From NCBI GenBank assembly GCA_021768085.1, contig JAETOJ010000007.1:62001-126000 (forward strand): a DNA stretch of 64,000 nt, read 5' to 3'. This DNA comes from Bacillota bacterium. GTDB taxonomy: Bacteria; Bacillota; Clostridia; Oscillospirales; Oscillospiraceae. Below the pieces are notes generated by a model. It was not told the DNA's origin. It made no database searches and saw nothing but the letters and a program-made list of their open reading frames with translations. Both the position numbers and the translations under genes were made by a program. Every line of letters starts with the position of its first letter. Position 1 is the first letter of the stretch. Below are positions 9,517 to 18,769 of the stretch, piece after piece.

Positions 9517-10896
9517 TCAGCTCCGGGCGGCGATAAAGTCCTCAATGAGCTTGATCTGTTTTTTCACGCTGCTCTCCGACGGCCCGCCGTAGACCTTGCG
9601 CCCGTTGACGCAGGCCCGCAGCCGCAGCGCATCGTACACGTCCCACTCGAACAGGGGGGACACGGCCTGAAACTCCTTCAGCGGCAGGGTGTCCAGCGTC
9701 CTGCCCTTTTCCAGGCACAGGTTTACCAGACGGCCCACAATCATATACGCCTCCCGGAAGGGCATCCCCTTCTTCACCAGGTAGTCGGCGCAGTCGGTGG
9801 CGTTGATGAAGCCCACCGAGGCGGCCCGGGCCATGGCCTTCTTCTTCACGGACAGGGTGTCCAGCATGGCGGTGAACACGGGCACGCACTGCTCCACCGT
9901 GTCAAAGGCGTCGAACACCGGCTCCTTGTCCTCCTGCATATCCTTGTTGTAGGCCAGGGGGAGGCCCTTCATCACCGTCAGCAGGGTGATCAACGAGCCG
10001 TACACCCGCCCCGTCTTGCCCCGCACCAGTTCGGCCACGTCCGGGTTCTTCTTCTGGGGCATGATGGATGAGCCGGTAGAGTAGGCGTCGTCCAGCTCCA
10101 CGAATTTGAACTCCCAGGAGCACCACAGAATGATCTCCTCGGAAAACCGGGACAGGTGCATCATCAGGATGGACAGGGCGGACAGCAGCTCGATGGCGTA
10201 GTCCCGGTCGCCCACCGTGTCCAGGGAGTTGTCGGTGGGCTTGGGGAAGCCCAGGGCCTGGGCGGTCTGGAACCGATCCACCGGGTAGGTGGAGGTGGCC
10301 AGGGCGCCGCAGCCCAGGGGGCACTCGTCCAGCCGGGCGCGGCAGTCCTCCAGCCGGGTCACGTCCCGGCGGAGCATATTGGCGTAGGCCATCATATAGT
10401 GGCCGAAGGTGACGGGCTGGGCCCGCTGGAGATGGGTATAGCCGGGCATGACGGTGGACAGGTGGGCCTTGGCCTTTTTCACCAGTACCCGCTCCAGCTC
10501 CAGCACCAGGCCGATGACCTGGGGGATCTCCTCCTTCACATACAGCCGGAAATCGGTGGCCACCTGATCGTTGCGGGAGCGGGCGGTGTGCAGCCGCTTG
10601 CCCGTTTTGCCGATCCGCTGGGTGAGCAGGGCCTCGATGTTCATGTGGATGTCCTCGTTGTCCAGGGAGAACTCCACCTGATCCGCCTCGATGTCCGTCA
10701 GAATGGCCTCCAGGCCAGCCACGATCTTTTCCGCCTCGTCCAGTTGAATGATCCCTGTTTTGCCTAGCATGGTGGCGTGGGCAATGGAGCCCCGGATGTC
10801 CTGGCCGTAGAGCCGCGCGTCAAAGCGGATGGAGGAATTGAAGCCGTTGACCAGGGTGTCGGTCTCCTTCTGGAACCGGCCCGCCCAGAGTTTCAT
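9517..10896 (-). CDS. argH: argininosuccinate lyase
   Basis: MKLWAGRFQKETD, TGSSIMPQKKNPD signature. Confidence 0.97.
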   Translation of the reverse strand: MKLWAGRFQKETDTLVNGFNSSIRFDARLYGQDIRGSIAHATMLGKTGIIQLDEAEKIVAGLEAILTDIEADQVEFSLDNEDIHMNIEALLTQRIGKTGKRLHTARSRNDQVATDFRLYVKEEIPQVIGLVLELERVLVKKAKAHLSTVMPGYTHLQRAQPVTFGHYMMAYANMLRRDVTRLEDCRARLDECPLGCGALATSTYPVDRFQTAQALGFPKPTDNSLDTVGDRDYAIELLSALSILMMHLSRFSEEIILWCSWEFKFVELDDAYSTGSSIMPQKKNPDVAELVRGKTGRVYGSLITLLTVMKGLPLAYNKDMQEDKEPVFDAFDTVEQCVPVFTAMLDTLSVKKKAMARAASVGFINATDCADYLVKKGMPFREAYMIVGRLVNLCLEKGRTLDTLPLKEFQAVSPLFEWDVYDALRLRACVNGRKVYGGPSESSVKKQIKLIEDFIAARS

Positions 10897-10935
10897 AAGT
10901 GATCGCTCCTTCTGTCTGCTTGTATGGGGCAGGGA

Positions 10936-10965
10936 AAGGGCTGGACGCCTCCGCGTCCGGCCCTT
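10936..10965. terminator. hairpin between the DUF4358-like lipoprotein gene and argH
   Basis: AAGGGCTGGACGC / GCGTCCGGCCCTT stem; no clear T-tract. Confidence 0.45.
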
Positions 10966-11013
10966 CCCGGGGCGGAGCGCCGGGAGGCGTCCCGCCCATG
11001 TACTGAAATTGTC

Positions 11014-11532
11014 TTACTTGTCCTGGAAGCTGTCCCGGAAGGCGTTTTGCACCAGCCCGTTCTTCTGACAGATGATGAGGGCCACGTACCGCCCCTCCCG
11101 GAGGATCACCGCCTGCTCCGTCAGGGGTACCTGGCTGGGGTCATACTCCCGGAAGGTGCCCTGCCGCTGCTCCACGTGCTTGTGGAGGGAGTCCATCAGG
11201 GTAGCGGCGCTGCCCGCGTCCTTCAGCTTGACCACCGCGATCTCCTCCGCGGAGCCCGACTTGGCGCAGGCGTAAAAGTATTCGTCCACCAGCTGATAGT
11301 CCAGATCGGACAGGTAGGTAAAGTCCGTCTCCGCCAGCGCCCCGCCGCCATGGCTTGTCACAATCGTCAGCTCCGGCAGGGTGGGATCCGCCGCGATCAG
11401 TTCGTCCAGCAGGGCGCTCATGTCCACGTCCTTGCCGGGATCCACCTGCTCCTTGGGGCCGCAGCCCCAGGCGCAGACCAGCAGCAGCGCCGCCAGGGCG
11501 GCGCAGGCAATCCGCTTCACACTGTTTCTCAT
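11014..11532 (-). CDS. DUF4358-like lipoprotein
   Basis: Signal peptide with lipobox-like LLLVCAWGC; SGSAEEIAVVKLKD...VEQRQGTFREYDP...REGRYVALIICQ. Confidence 0.75.
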   Translation of the reverse strand: MRNSVKRIACAALAALLLVCAWGCGPKEQVDPGKDVDMSALLDELIAADPTLPELTIVTSHGGGALAETDFTYLSDLDYQLVDEYFYACAKSGSAEEIAVVKLKDAGSAATLMDSLHKHVEQRQGTFREYDPSQVPLTEQAVILREGRYVALIICQKNGLVQNAFRDSFQDK

Positions 11533-11543
11533 GCCGCGCCCCC

Positions 11544-12770
11544 TCAGTCGATGACCACGCTGCCGCCGTTTTTCGTCCCGGGCAGGGGCTCAGCGACGGG
11601 GGGCTCCTCGGGGTCATCCCCCGTGTCGCCCAGCTCCGCCGGATCCAGCCCGAAGGCTTCCGCGATGGCCCGGATGACGGCCTTGGCCTCGGGGGAGGTT
11701 GAGTCAAAGCTGGGCTCCGGCTCGTCGTCGTCATACCGCTCCACCAGCAGGCCCAGGATGTCGTTTCCATCCTCCCCGGGGTACCACATGGCCTGGAAGT
11801 ATGCGTCCTCTATGGTGGCCCTCATGGCGTTCTCCAGCAGTGCCGCCAGGAAATTCGCCTTGGGCTGCTCCTCCTCGGTCAGCGGGGTCTTGAAGCGGTA
11901 GTACACCGCGCCCTGCTTCTCGTCCAGGGCCTTTTTGAACTGAGCGGGCACGTCCAGCAGACTGTCCACCTCCACGCTGTTCTGCACGGCGGGGGAGTAC
12001 TTCACGCTGTCCGCCACCGGCAGGGCGGAGCCGTCCCAGCTGTGGCCCATGTCGCAGATAGTGTCGGTCATGTTGAAGTTGGCGAACTCCGCCCCGTGGG
12101 CGTCGCTGTATACGTCCACATGATACCACTGATCCGGCTCCAGCTCCACCAGATCCCAGGAGTGGTAGTCGTTGTGGACGATGTGGCAGTCCATGCCCAG
12201 CATATTCATGAACAGGCGGAAGGTGGTGGCGTAGCCCACGCACACTGCGTTTTTGCTTTTCAGCACGTCGTGGGGGGTGAAGGGGCTGCCGCCGCTGCCG
12301 GGGCGGATGATCACGCCGTCGGAGCCGTTGTTGCCAATGTTGGCCACCATCCACCGGTAGACGGCCAGCTCCTTCTCATAGTTGTCCATGCCGTCCGAGA
12401 GCACCTCGTCCAGCACGTCCTTGGCCATCTTCAGAGTGTCCTTGTCCTCGGCGCTAAGCTGGCTGTCGTCCCCGCTCTTGTAGGCGTCGGAGATGTGGGT
12501 GGTGGAGCGGATCTCATACTCACCGGCCACCTTGAAGCCGTCCTCCTGGTAGGTGTTCTCCTGCTCCTCCTCTTTAGCCCAGCGATCCTTCTGCTCGGCA
12601 ATGAAGGCGCCCATTTGGTTGGCGTAGTTCTGCTGGGCCTGGGCCTGGTACACATTCAGTCCCAAGCTTCCCACAAGGCACAGAGCCAGCAGCCCCGCGC
12701 CCGCGGCCTTGGCGGCTTTGAGCCCCTTGCCCTGGGTCTTGCCCCCTGTTGTCTCGGTTTCAGTACTCAT
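11544..12770 (-). CDS. membrane-anchored transglutaminase-like domain protein
   Basis: N-terminal TM; NAVCVGYATTFRLFMNMLG (Cys), YHSWDLVEL (His), HVDVYSD (Asp). Confidence 0.85.
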   Translation of the reverse strand: MSTETETTGGKTQGKGLKAAKAAGAGLLALCLVGSLGLNVYQAQAQQNYANQMGAFIAEQKDRWAKEEEQENTYQEDGFKVAGEYEIRSTTHISDAYKSGDDSQLSAEDKDTLKMAKDVLDEVLSDGMDNYEKELAVYRWMVANIGNNGSDGVIIRPGSGGSPFTPHDVLKSKNAVCVGYATTFRLFMNMLGMDCHIVHNDYHSWDLVELEPDQWYHVDVYSDAHGAEFANFNMTDTICDMGHSWDGSALPVADSVKYSPAVQNSVEVDSLLDVPAQFKKALDEKQGAVYYRFKTPLTEEEQPKANFLAALLENAMRATIEDAYFQAMWYPGEDGNDILGLLVERYDDDEPEPSFDSTSPEAKAVIRAIAEAFGLDPAELGDTGDDPEEPPVAEPLPGTKNGGSVVID

Positions 12771-12960
12771 GGTGTTCCTCCTTAAACATGGCGCTTGAGG
12801 AATCCAACCGATTCCTCCGCCCTCCCTGGGAGGGCATGGAACCAGTATACTACAAAACGGGGGCGGTTTGTATTAAACTATGCTTAAGATGCGGTAACAC
12901 CCCGGTAACAGGGCTGTTACGAAACCGCAATCCTTGTATCCAAGCTGTAACGGCGGCGCT

Positions 12961-14175
12961 TTACAGGCGGCCCTGCTCCCGCAGAGCCTGCACCTTGTCC
13001 GGCAGGCCCCAGAGGTTGATGAAGCCGGTGGCGTCGGCCTGGTTGTAGTCGCTCTCCTCGAAGGTCACCAGATCCTCGGAGTACAGCGTCTCCGGAGAGG
13101 TGACGGAGGAGGTGATGAGGTTGCCCTTGTAAAGCTTCAGAGTCACCGTGCCGGTGACGTGCTTCTGGCTGTCCACGGCGAAGGCCTGGAGGGCCTCCCG
13201 CAAGGGGGTGAACCACTTGCCGTTGTAGAGCAGGTCGGCGAAGTCCACCGCCAGCTTCTGCTTCATGTGCTTGGTGTCCTTGTCCAGGGTGATCATCTCC
13301 AGCACCTCGTGGGCCCGGTAGAGGATGGTGCCGCCAGGAGTCTCATATAGACCCCGATCCTTCATGCCTACCAGCCGGTTCTCCACGATGTCCAGCAGGC
13401 CGATGCCATTGGCGCCGCCCAGCTCGTTCAACCGCCGGATGATGTCGGAAGGCTTCAGCTTCTCGCCGTTGATGGCCACGGGCCGCCCCTGCTCAAAGTC
13501 CAGGGTCACCGTGGTGGGGGCGTCGGGGGCCTGCATGGGGGACACACCCAGCTCCAGGAACCCGGGCTGGTCATACTTGGGCTCGTTGGCGGGATCCTCC
13601 AGATCCAGCCCCTCGTGGCTCAGATGCCACAGGTTCTTGTCTTTGGAGTAGCTGGTCTCCCGGGAGATGCGCAGAGGGACATTGTGGGCTTCGGCGTAGT
13701 CGATCTCCTCCTCCCGGCTGCGGATAGTCCACTCCCGCCAGGGGGCGATGATCTTCATATCCGGGGCAAAGCGGCGGATGGCCAGCTCAAAGCGCACCTG
13801 ATCGTTGCCCTTGCCGGTGCAGCCGTGGCAGATGGCGTCAGCCCCCTCCTCTCGGGCGATCTCCACCAGCCGGCGGGCGATCACCGGCCGGGCGAAGGCG
13901 GTGCCCAGCAGATAGTCCTCATACTTGGCCCCCATCATCATGGAGGGCAGGATCACCTCGTCCACCATGGCGTCGGTGAGATCCTCCACCCGGATCTTGG
14001 CCGCGCCGGTCTCCAGGGCCTTTTCCTCAATGCCGTCCAGCTCGTCCCCCTGGCCCACATCCGCGGCCACGGCGATGATCTCCGGGTTGTTGTAGTTCTC
14101 CTTGAGCCACGGGATGATGATGGACGTGTCCAGCCCGCCGGAATAGGCGAGTACAACCTTCTTGATCTCAGTCAT
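12961..14175 (-). CDS. argG: argininosuccinate synthase
   Basis: [36 protein letters not shown]. Confidence 0.97.
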   Translation of the reverse strand: MTEIKKVVLAYSGGLDTSIIIPWLKENYNNPEIIAVAADVGQGDELDGIEEKALETGAAKIRVEDLTDAMVDEVILPSMMMGAKYEDYLLGTAFARPVIARRLVEIAREEGADAICHGCTGKGNDQVRFELAIRRFAPDMKIIAPWREWTIRSREEEIDYAEAHNVPLRISRETSYSKDKNLWHLSHEGLDLEDPANEPKYDQPGFLELGVSPMQAPDAPTTVTLDFEQGRPVAINGEKLKPSDIIRRLNELGGANGIGLLDIVENRLVGMKDRGLYETPGGTILYRAHEVLEMITLDKDTKHMKQKLAVDFADLLYNGKWFTPLREALQAFAVDSQKHVTGTVTLKLYKGNLITSSVTSPETLYSEDLVTFEESDYNQADATGFINLWGLPDKVQALREQGRL

Positions 14176-14233
14176 TGTGGTTTCCTCCGTTTCCCTCTTG
14201 CCAAACAGCCCTGATGGGATGTTTTATCTGTAG

Positions 14234-14262
14234 AGTATACCCCACCGCCTCCCACATTTCAA
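14234..14262 (-). promoter_or_regulatory. argG promoter TTGAAA-17-TATACT
   Basis: Direct reading of minus strand upstream of 14175. Confidence 0.65.
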
Positions 14263-14480
14263 TACGCTAAAGTGCATAATTATCCCAAAGTATTCCGGCC
14301 TGAATGGGCGATATTCACAATCTCCCCGGAATTTCCCGGGATTCTCCCCTGCACATATGCATATATATTCCATTTTGAGGGGGGGAAGGGGGGCCGTACG
14401 GGCTGACGTTGAGAACAGTCAGGCGGCGGGGGCTATGCCCTCGCCGCCTAAACACTGTGTATGGATTTGCCGGGCGTCCG

Positions 14481-16223
14481 TCACACCGCCGCGCGCTGAG
14501 CGCGGCTCCGAACCAGGAACAGGAAGGCCAGCATCAGCACCACACCGACGGGCAGGGCGATGAGCCCCGGCGCACCCATAAAGGCCAGCACCCCCGCGAG
14601 AAGATAGGAGATCCCCGCGATCACCGCGCAGGAGATAGCGTAGGGCAGTTGGGTGGACACATGGTTCACGTGATCGCACTGGGCGCCGGCGGAGGCCATG
14701 ATGGTGGTGTCCGAGATGGGGGAGCAGTGATCGCCGCACACCGCCCCCGCCATGCAGGCGGAGATGCAGATGATGGCCAGGGGGTTGTCCATGGAGAACA
14801 CGTTTTGCACGATGGGAATGAGGATGCCGAAGGTGCCCCAGGAGGTGCCGGTGGCAAAGGCCAGCAGGCAGCCCACTGCAAAGACAAGGACGGGCAGCAG
14901 CATCTGGATGCCGGAGGCGGAGCGCACAAAGTCGCGCACAAAGAACTTGGCGCCCAGGGAGCCGGTCATGTTGTTCAGCGACCAGGCGAAGGTGAGGATC
15001 AGGATGGCGGGTACCATGGCCTTGAAGCCCTCGGGGAAGCAGTCCATCATCGTCTTGAAGGACATGGCGCGGCGAATGGCGTAGTAAACCAGCGTAAACG
15101 CCAGCCCAATGGCGGAGCCCAACATCAGGCCCAGAGGCGAGTCGCAGTCGGAGAACGCGGTGATGAAGTCAACGCCGGAGAAGAAGCCGCCGGTGTAGAT
15201 CATGCCGATGATGCAGCTCACCACCAGCACCACGATGGGCAGCACCAGATCCAGCACGGAGCCCTTGGACTCGTCCATCTCCTCGTCCATCATGGCGTAG
15301 GGGTTGGAGCCGGAGAACAGATCGCCATTTTCCACGGCGTTGCGCTCATACTTGGCCATGGGGCCGAAGTCGGCCTTGAGCAGCACAAGCCCCACCATCA
15401 TCACGATGGTAAACAGAGCGTAGAAGTTATAGGGAATGGCCCGGATGAACAGGGCCAGGCCCTGGCCGTCCTCCGCGAAGCCGGCCACGGCGGCGGCCCA
15501 AGAGGAGATGGGGGCGATGATGCAGATGGGGGCGGCGGTGGCGTCGATAAGGTAGGCCAGCTTGACCCGGGACACCTTGTGCTTGTCGGTAACGGGCCGC
15601 ATGACGCTGCCCACGGTGAGGCAGTTGAAGTAGTCGTCAATGAAAATCAGGCAGCCCAGCAGGACGGTGGCCAGCTGAGCCCCCGCCCGGGACTTGATGT
15701 TTTTCTGGGCCCAGCGGCCGAAGGCGGCGGAGCCTCCGGCCTTGTTCATCAGGCACACCATGATGCCCAAAATGACCAGGAACACCAGAATGCCCACGTT
15801 GCCGGCGATGGAGTCGGCGATACCGTCGTTGAACACATGGAGGAGGGTGCCCTCAAAATTAAAGTTGGAGTAGAGCAGCCCGCCCACCAGAATGCCAATA
15901 AACAGGGAGGAATACACCTCCTTGGTGATCAGCGCCAGGGCGATGGCGATGATGGGGGGCAGCAGCGACCAGATGGTGTTGAAAAAGCGGCTGGGGGACT
16001 GGATGTAGCCCACGTACCCGCTGTCCGCGCAGGTCTCGCAGGGGACGGCCTGGCCGTCCTCGGACAGCACCACCCCCAGGGTGCCGCAGTCGGGACACTC
16101 CACGTACTTGGTGCCGGTCAGCTCGGTGGGATCCTCCGGAGCGGCAAAGGCGGTGGTAGTCAGGGCGAGGATCAGCAGGACGATCAGCGCCAGCAGGCCC
16201 AGACGGTTTCTTCTCGTTCTCAT
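14481..16223 (-). CDS. NhaC-family (Na+/H+ antiporter superfamily) transporter, predicted lysine transporter
   Basis: TGTSWGTFGILIPI, CGDHCSPISDTTIMAS, multiple TM; start ATG at 16223 gives signal peptide MRTRRNRLGLLALIVLLILALTTTAFA. Confidence 0.88.
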   Translation of the reverse strand: MRTRRNRLGLLALIVLLILALTTTAFAAPEDPTELTGTKYVECPDCGTLGVVLSEDGQAVPCETCADSGYVGYIQSPSRFFNTIWSLLPPIIAIALALITKEVYSSLFIGILVGGLLYSNFNFEGTLLHVFNDGIADSIAGNVGILVFLVILGIMVCLMNKAGGSAAFGRWAQKNIKSRAGAQLATVLLGCLIFIDDYFNCLTVGSVMRPVTDKHKVSRVKLAYLIDATAAPICIIAPISSWAAAVAGFAEDGQGLALFIRAIPYNFYALFTIVMMVGLVLLKADFGPMAKYERNAVENGDLFSGSNPYAMMDEEMDESKGSVLDLVLPIVVLVVSCIIGMIYTGGFFSGVDFITAFSDCDSPLGLMLGSAIGLAFTLVYYAIRRAMSFKTMMDCFPEGFKAMVPAILILTFAWSLNNMTGSLGAKFFVRDFVRSASGIQMLLPVLVFAVGCLLAFATGTSWGTFGILIPIVQNVFSMDNPLAIICISACMAGAVCGDHCSPISDTTIMASAGAQCDHVNHVSTQLPYAISCAVIAGISYLLAGVLAFMGAPGLIALPVGVVLMLAFLFLVRSRAQRAAV

Positions 16224-16266
16224 GTTCTCATTTCCCTTCTGCAAGTATACCGTATGACCACAAAAA

Positions 16267-16294
16267 GGGGCGCTTCCGTAGGAGGAAGCGCCCC
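16267..16294 (-). terminator. intrinsic terminator in the leader of the NhaC-family gene
   Basis: minus strand GGGGCGCTTCC-TCCTAC-GGAAGCGCCCC-TTTTT about 40 nt before the start codon. Confidence 0.9.
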
Positions 16295-16327
16295 AAAGCA
16301 GATGTAATACATTCCGCAAGGCAAAGA

Positions 16328-16496
16328 ACCGGATAGCGCTCCACATTTCGTGACAGTCCGGGGGATGTTTTCCCACGGCCCAGGCTGGGGGCTTGGCCGG
16401 CCCCGCGCCTTCGGCGGGCGTCCCTCTCCCGCGAAGCCGGCCTGCCGGGCCGTTGGCTCCGCGGTACGCATGGCGTCCGCGCCTCTATCAGACGGT
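16328..16496 (-). promoter_or_regulatory. lysine riboswitch (L box) aptamer
   Basis: minus strand ACCGTCTGATAGAGGCGCGGACG...GAGAGGGACGCCCGCCGAAGGCG...CCGTGGGAAAAC...GGACTGTCACGAAATGTGGAGCGCTATCCGGT; conserved GATAGAGG.GCG, GCCGAAG, CTGTCA and closing GG..GCTATC; P1 pairs ACCG/GATAG with CTATC/CGGT. Confidence 0.9.
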
Positions 16497-16517
16497 ATTT
16501 ACTTGAAATATACAAGG

Positions 16518-16546
16518 ATAATACTACTTGTTTACCAGCTTGTCAA
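16518..16546 (-). promoter_or_regulatory. promoter TTGACA-17-TATTAT for the lysine riboswitch transcript
   Basis: minus strand TTGACAAGCTGGTAAACAAGTAGTATTAT. Confidence 0.85.
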
Positions 16547-17210
16547 GAGGGAGGCCGCATTTCCTTGGGTTTTCCCCCGGCGCATCCCGGAGAAAACAGG
16601 GCGCAATCACATCCCAGATCCGTTCCGCCACCTCGTCCGGCGTGCCGGATCCGTCCACCACCGCCACGCGCTCCACGTCCTCCAGCCGCCGGAAGGCCTC
16701 AAAGTACAGCTCCCGGGTGCGGCGCAGCCGCTCCTCTCCGTCGAAGATCTCCTCCACCGTGCGGTTTTGATGGATCCGCGCCAGGGCGGTCTCCACCGGC
16801 ACGTCCAGAAACACCGTGAGGGTGGGCCGCAGCAGCCCCGCGCTCAGGGCGTTGGCCTGGATCACCCAGTCCATGTCCACATCCACGCTGTGGTAGGCGT
16901 AGGAGGAGAAGTAGTAGCGGTCACTGACTACGGTGATCCCCTTGTCGAGGACGGCGCACAGGCCGTCCACCTCGTTCACCAGGTGATCGATGCGGTCGGC
17001 GGCGTACAGCGCGGCGATCACCCGGGGATCCGCTGTCACCCGGCCGGTGAAGATCTGCCGGATCAGCGAGCCCACAGGGCCGCTGGTGGGCTCCCGGGTG
17101 GCCAGGCAGCGCACCCCTATGCCCTCCAGACGGGCCGTCAGCCGCCCGATCTGGCTACTTTTGCCTGAGCCGTCGATGCCCTCCAGGGCAATAAATTTTC
17201 CATGTTCCAC
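16524..17210 (-). CDS. tmk: thymidylate kinase
   Basis: GKFIALEGIDGSGKSSQIGRL P-loop, DRYYFSSYAYHSVDVDMDWV; GTG start at 17210. Confidence 0.93.
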   Translation of the reverse strand: MEHGKFIALEGIDGSGKSSQIGRLTARLEGIGVRCLATREPTSGPVGSLIRQIFTGRVTADPRVIAALYAADRIDHLVNEVDGLCAVLDKGITVVSDRYYFSSYAYHSVDVDMDWVIQANALSAGLLRPTLTVFLDVPVETALARIHQNRTVEEIFDGEERLRRTRELYFEAFRRLEDVERVAVVDGSGTPDEVAERIWDVIAPCFLRDAPGENPRKCGLPLDKLVNK

Positions 17211-17212
17211 GA

Positions 17213-17812
17213 TCAGTATTCCAGCGCCCTGCCGCCGTTGCTCAGGAAGATCAGGTACAGCACATAGCCCACAATGGTGATGACGCCGCCCACGATGCCG
17301 GCCAGCCCTGCCAGGATGTTGATGACGGGGATGGCGCCCACCAGGGCGCACACCACGGTGATCACGGTGCAGATGAGGTAGAGCTTGGACACGGTGTTCC
17401 CTTTCTCTGCCAGATCGTCCTTGCCCATGGAGTGGAGCAGGTTGCCGGTGGTCTGGCACACGGCGTTCACCACCAGGAAGGTGAGGATGCTGTCCACGAT
17501 GGACAGCAGGGTGTAAAAGATGCTGCTCTGATCCACCCAGCCCATGATGACGCCCACCACCACGGCGATGAGGGCGAAGATCAGCGCCCCGCGGTAGCCC
17601 TGGTCATCCGCGCCGGCCTTATACAGGCCCACGATGTCCAGAATGCCCGCCGCCAGCACCAGCAGCGAGCCCAGCAGCATCACGATGGACAGGATGCCCG
17701 CCGTCACCACGGCCAGCATCGCGCCCACCACCGTGACAACTGCCCCCACAATGGTGAGGATCTGGGCCAGAAACATCATTTTTAGGCCGCTGGCCGCATT
17801 TGGATAGTTCAT
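17213..17812 (-). CDS. multi-TM membrane protein, unknown function
   Basis: Hydrophobic segments throughout; lies immediately upstream of tmk. Confidence 0.7.
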   Translation of the reverse strand: MNYPNAASGLKMMFLAQILTIVGAVVTVVGAMLAVVTAGILSIVMLLGSLLVLAAGILDIVGLYKAGADDQGYRGALIFALIAVVVGVIMGWVDQSSIFYTLLSIVDSILTFLVVNAVCQTTGNLLHSMGKDDLAEKGNTVSKLYLICTVITVVCALVGAIPVINILAGLAGIVGGVITIVGYVLYLIFLSNGGRALEY

Positions 17813-17887
17813 TGCAATTCCTCCTTATTCTCTGTTTGGACGGGAGTCCCGCCCGTATCCTTTCGCCTGCAGGCGCCTGGATCAAGC

Positions 17888-18736
17888 TTATGCCCCGTCC
17901 TTCATGTGTATGTTCAGGTGGGGGTAGGTCATCTCCACGCCTGCTTTGTCAAAGGCTGGCTTGAAGCCGTCCAGCAAGTCGTAGTACACCGACCAATAGT
18001 CGGCGTTGGCGCACCACACCCGCAGGACGTAGTTGATGGCGCTGTCGCCGTACCCGTCCACGTGAGCGGCGGGCGCCGGGTCATCCAGCACCAAGGGGTG
18101 CTCTGCCGCCAGCCGGGTCAGCAGGGCAATGACCTGTTCCGGGGCGGCGTCGTAGGAGGCGGACACGGTCAGATCCACCCGCCGGGTGGGCTGGTGGGAG
18201 AAGTTGGTGATGTTGGCGGCAACGATGGTGCTGTTGGGTAGTTGCACCAGCTTGTTGTCCGGGGTGGTGAGCTTTGTGTAAAACAGGCCCATCTCCTCCA
18301 CCGTGCCGGAGCAGCCCCCTGCCTCCACAAAGTCCCCCACGGAAAAGGGGTGGGAGGCCAGCAGCTGCATCCCCCCCGCCGCGTTGGACAGGAAATTTTG
18401 CAGCGCCAGCGAAAAGGCCAGCCCCACCACCGACAGCACCGCCACCAGGGAGGTGACCTCAATATTCAGACAGCCCAGCACGATGATGGCGGTGACGAAC
18501 CACAGTCCCGCCTTGAGGATGCCCCGCAGCAGCTTTTGCAGGGAGGGATCCAGCCTGGAGCGGCCCAGGGTCCGATCCAGCACCTTGAGCAGCACCTTCA
18601 TGACCACCAGGCAGGCCGCCGCCACCAGCACGGCGGTGAAAATATTGCTGGCGGTGATGTGCCGGATGCTGTTCCACAGACCCTCCGCGGTCTCCTCGGG
18701 CACGATCCCGGTGAGCACAATGGCCATGGGCCCCAC
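17888..18736 (-). CDS. MscS-family mechanosensitive channel
   Basis: VAVLSVVGLAFSLALQNFLSNAAGGMQLLASHPFSVGDFVEAGGCSGTVEEMGLFYTKLTTPDNKLVQLPNSTIVAANITNFS. Confidence 0.94.
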   Translation of the reverse strand: MGPMAIVLTGIVPEETAEGLWNSIRHITASNIFTAVLVAAACLVVMKVLLKVLDRTLGRSRLDPSLQKLLRGILKAGLWFVTAIIVLGCLNIEVTSLVAVLSVVGLAFSLALQNFLSNAAGGMQLLASHPFSVGDFVEAGGCSGTVEEMGLFYTKLTTPDNKLVQLPNSTIVAANITNFSHQPTRRVDLTVSASYDAAPEQVIALLTRLAAEHPLVLDDPAPAAHVDGYGDSAINYVLRVWCANADYWSVYYDLLDGFKPAFDKAGVEMTYPHLNIHMKDGA

Positions 18737-18769
18737 CTTCTTTCTCTCTGGGTGATTTGTAGTATTATA

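Noticed and set aside
14358-14371. TGCAT-ATAT-ATTCC as an ARG box for ArgR upstream of argG
   Set aside because: Resembles TGAATwwwwATTCA but has a mismatch in each half and lies about 100 bp upstream of the predicted argG promoter; insufficient evidence.
14409-16307. 632-aa ORF antisense to the NhaC-family gene
   Set aside because: Mirror ORF rich in Gly/His/Gln; the minus strand has a clear transporter with riboswitch.
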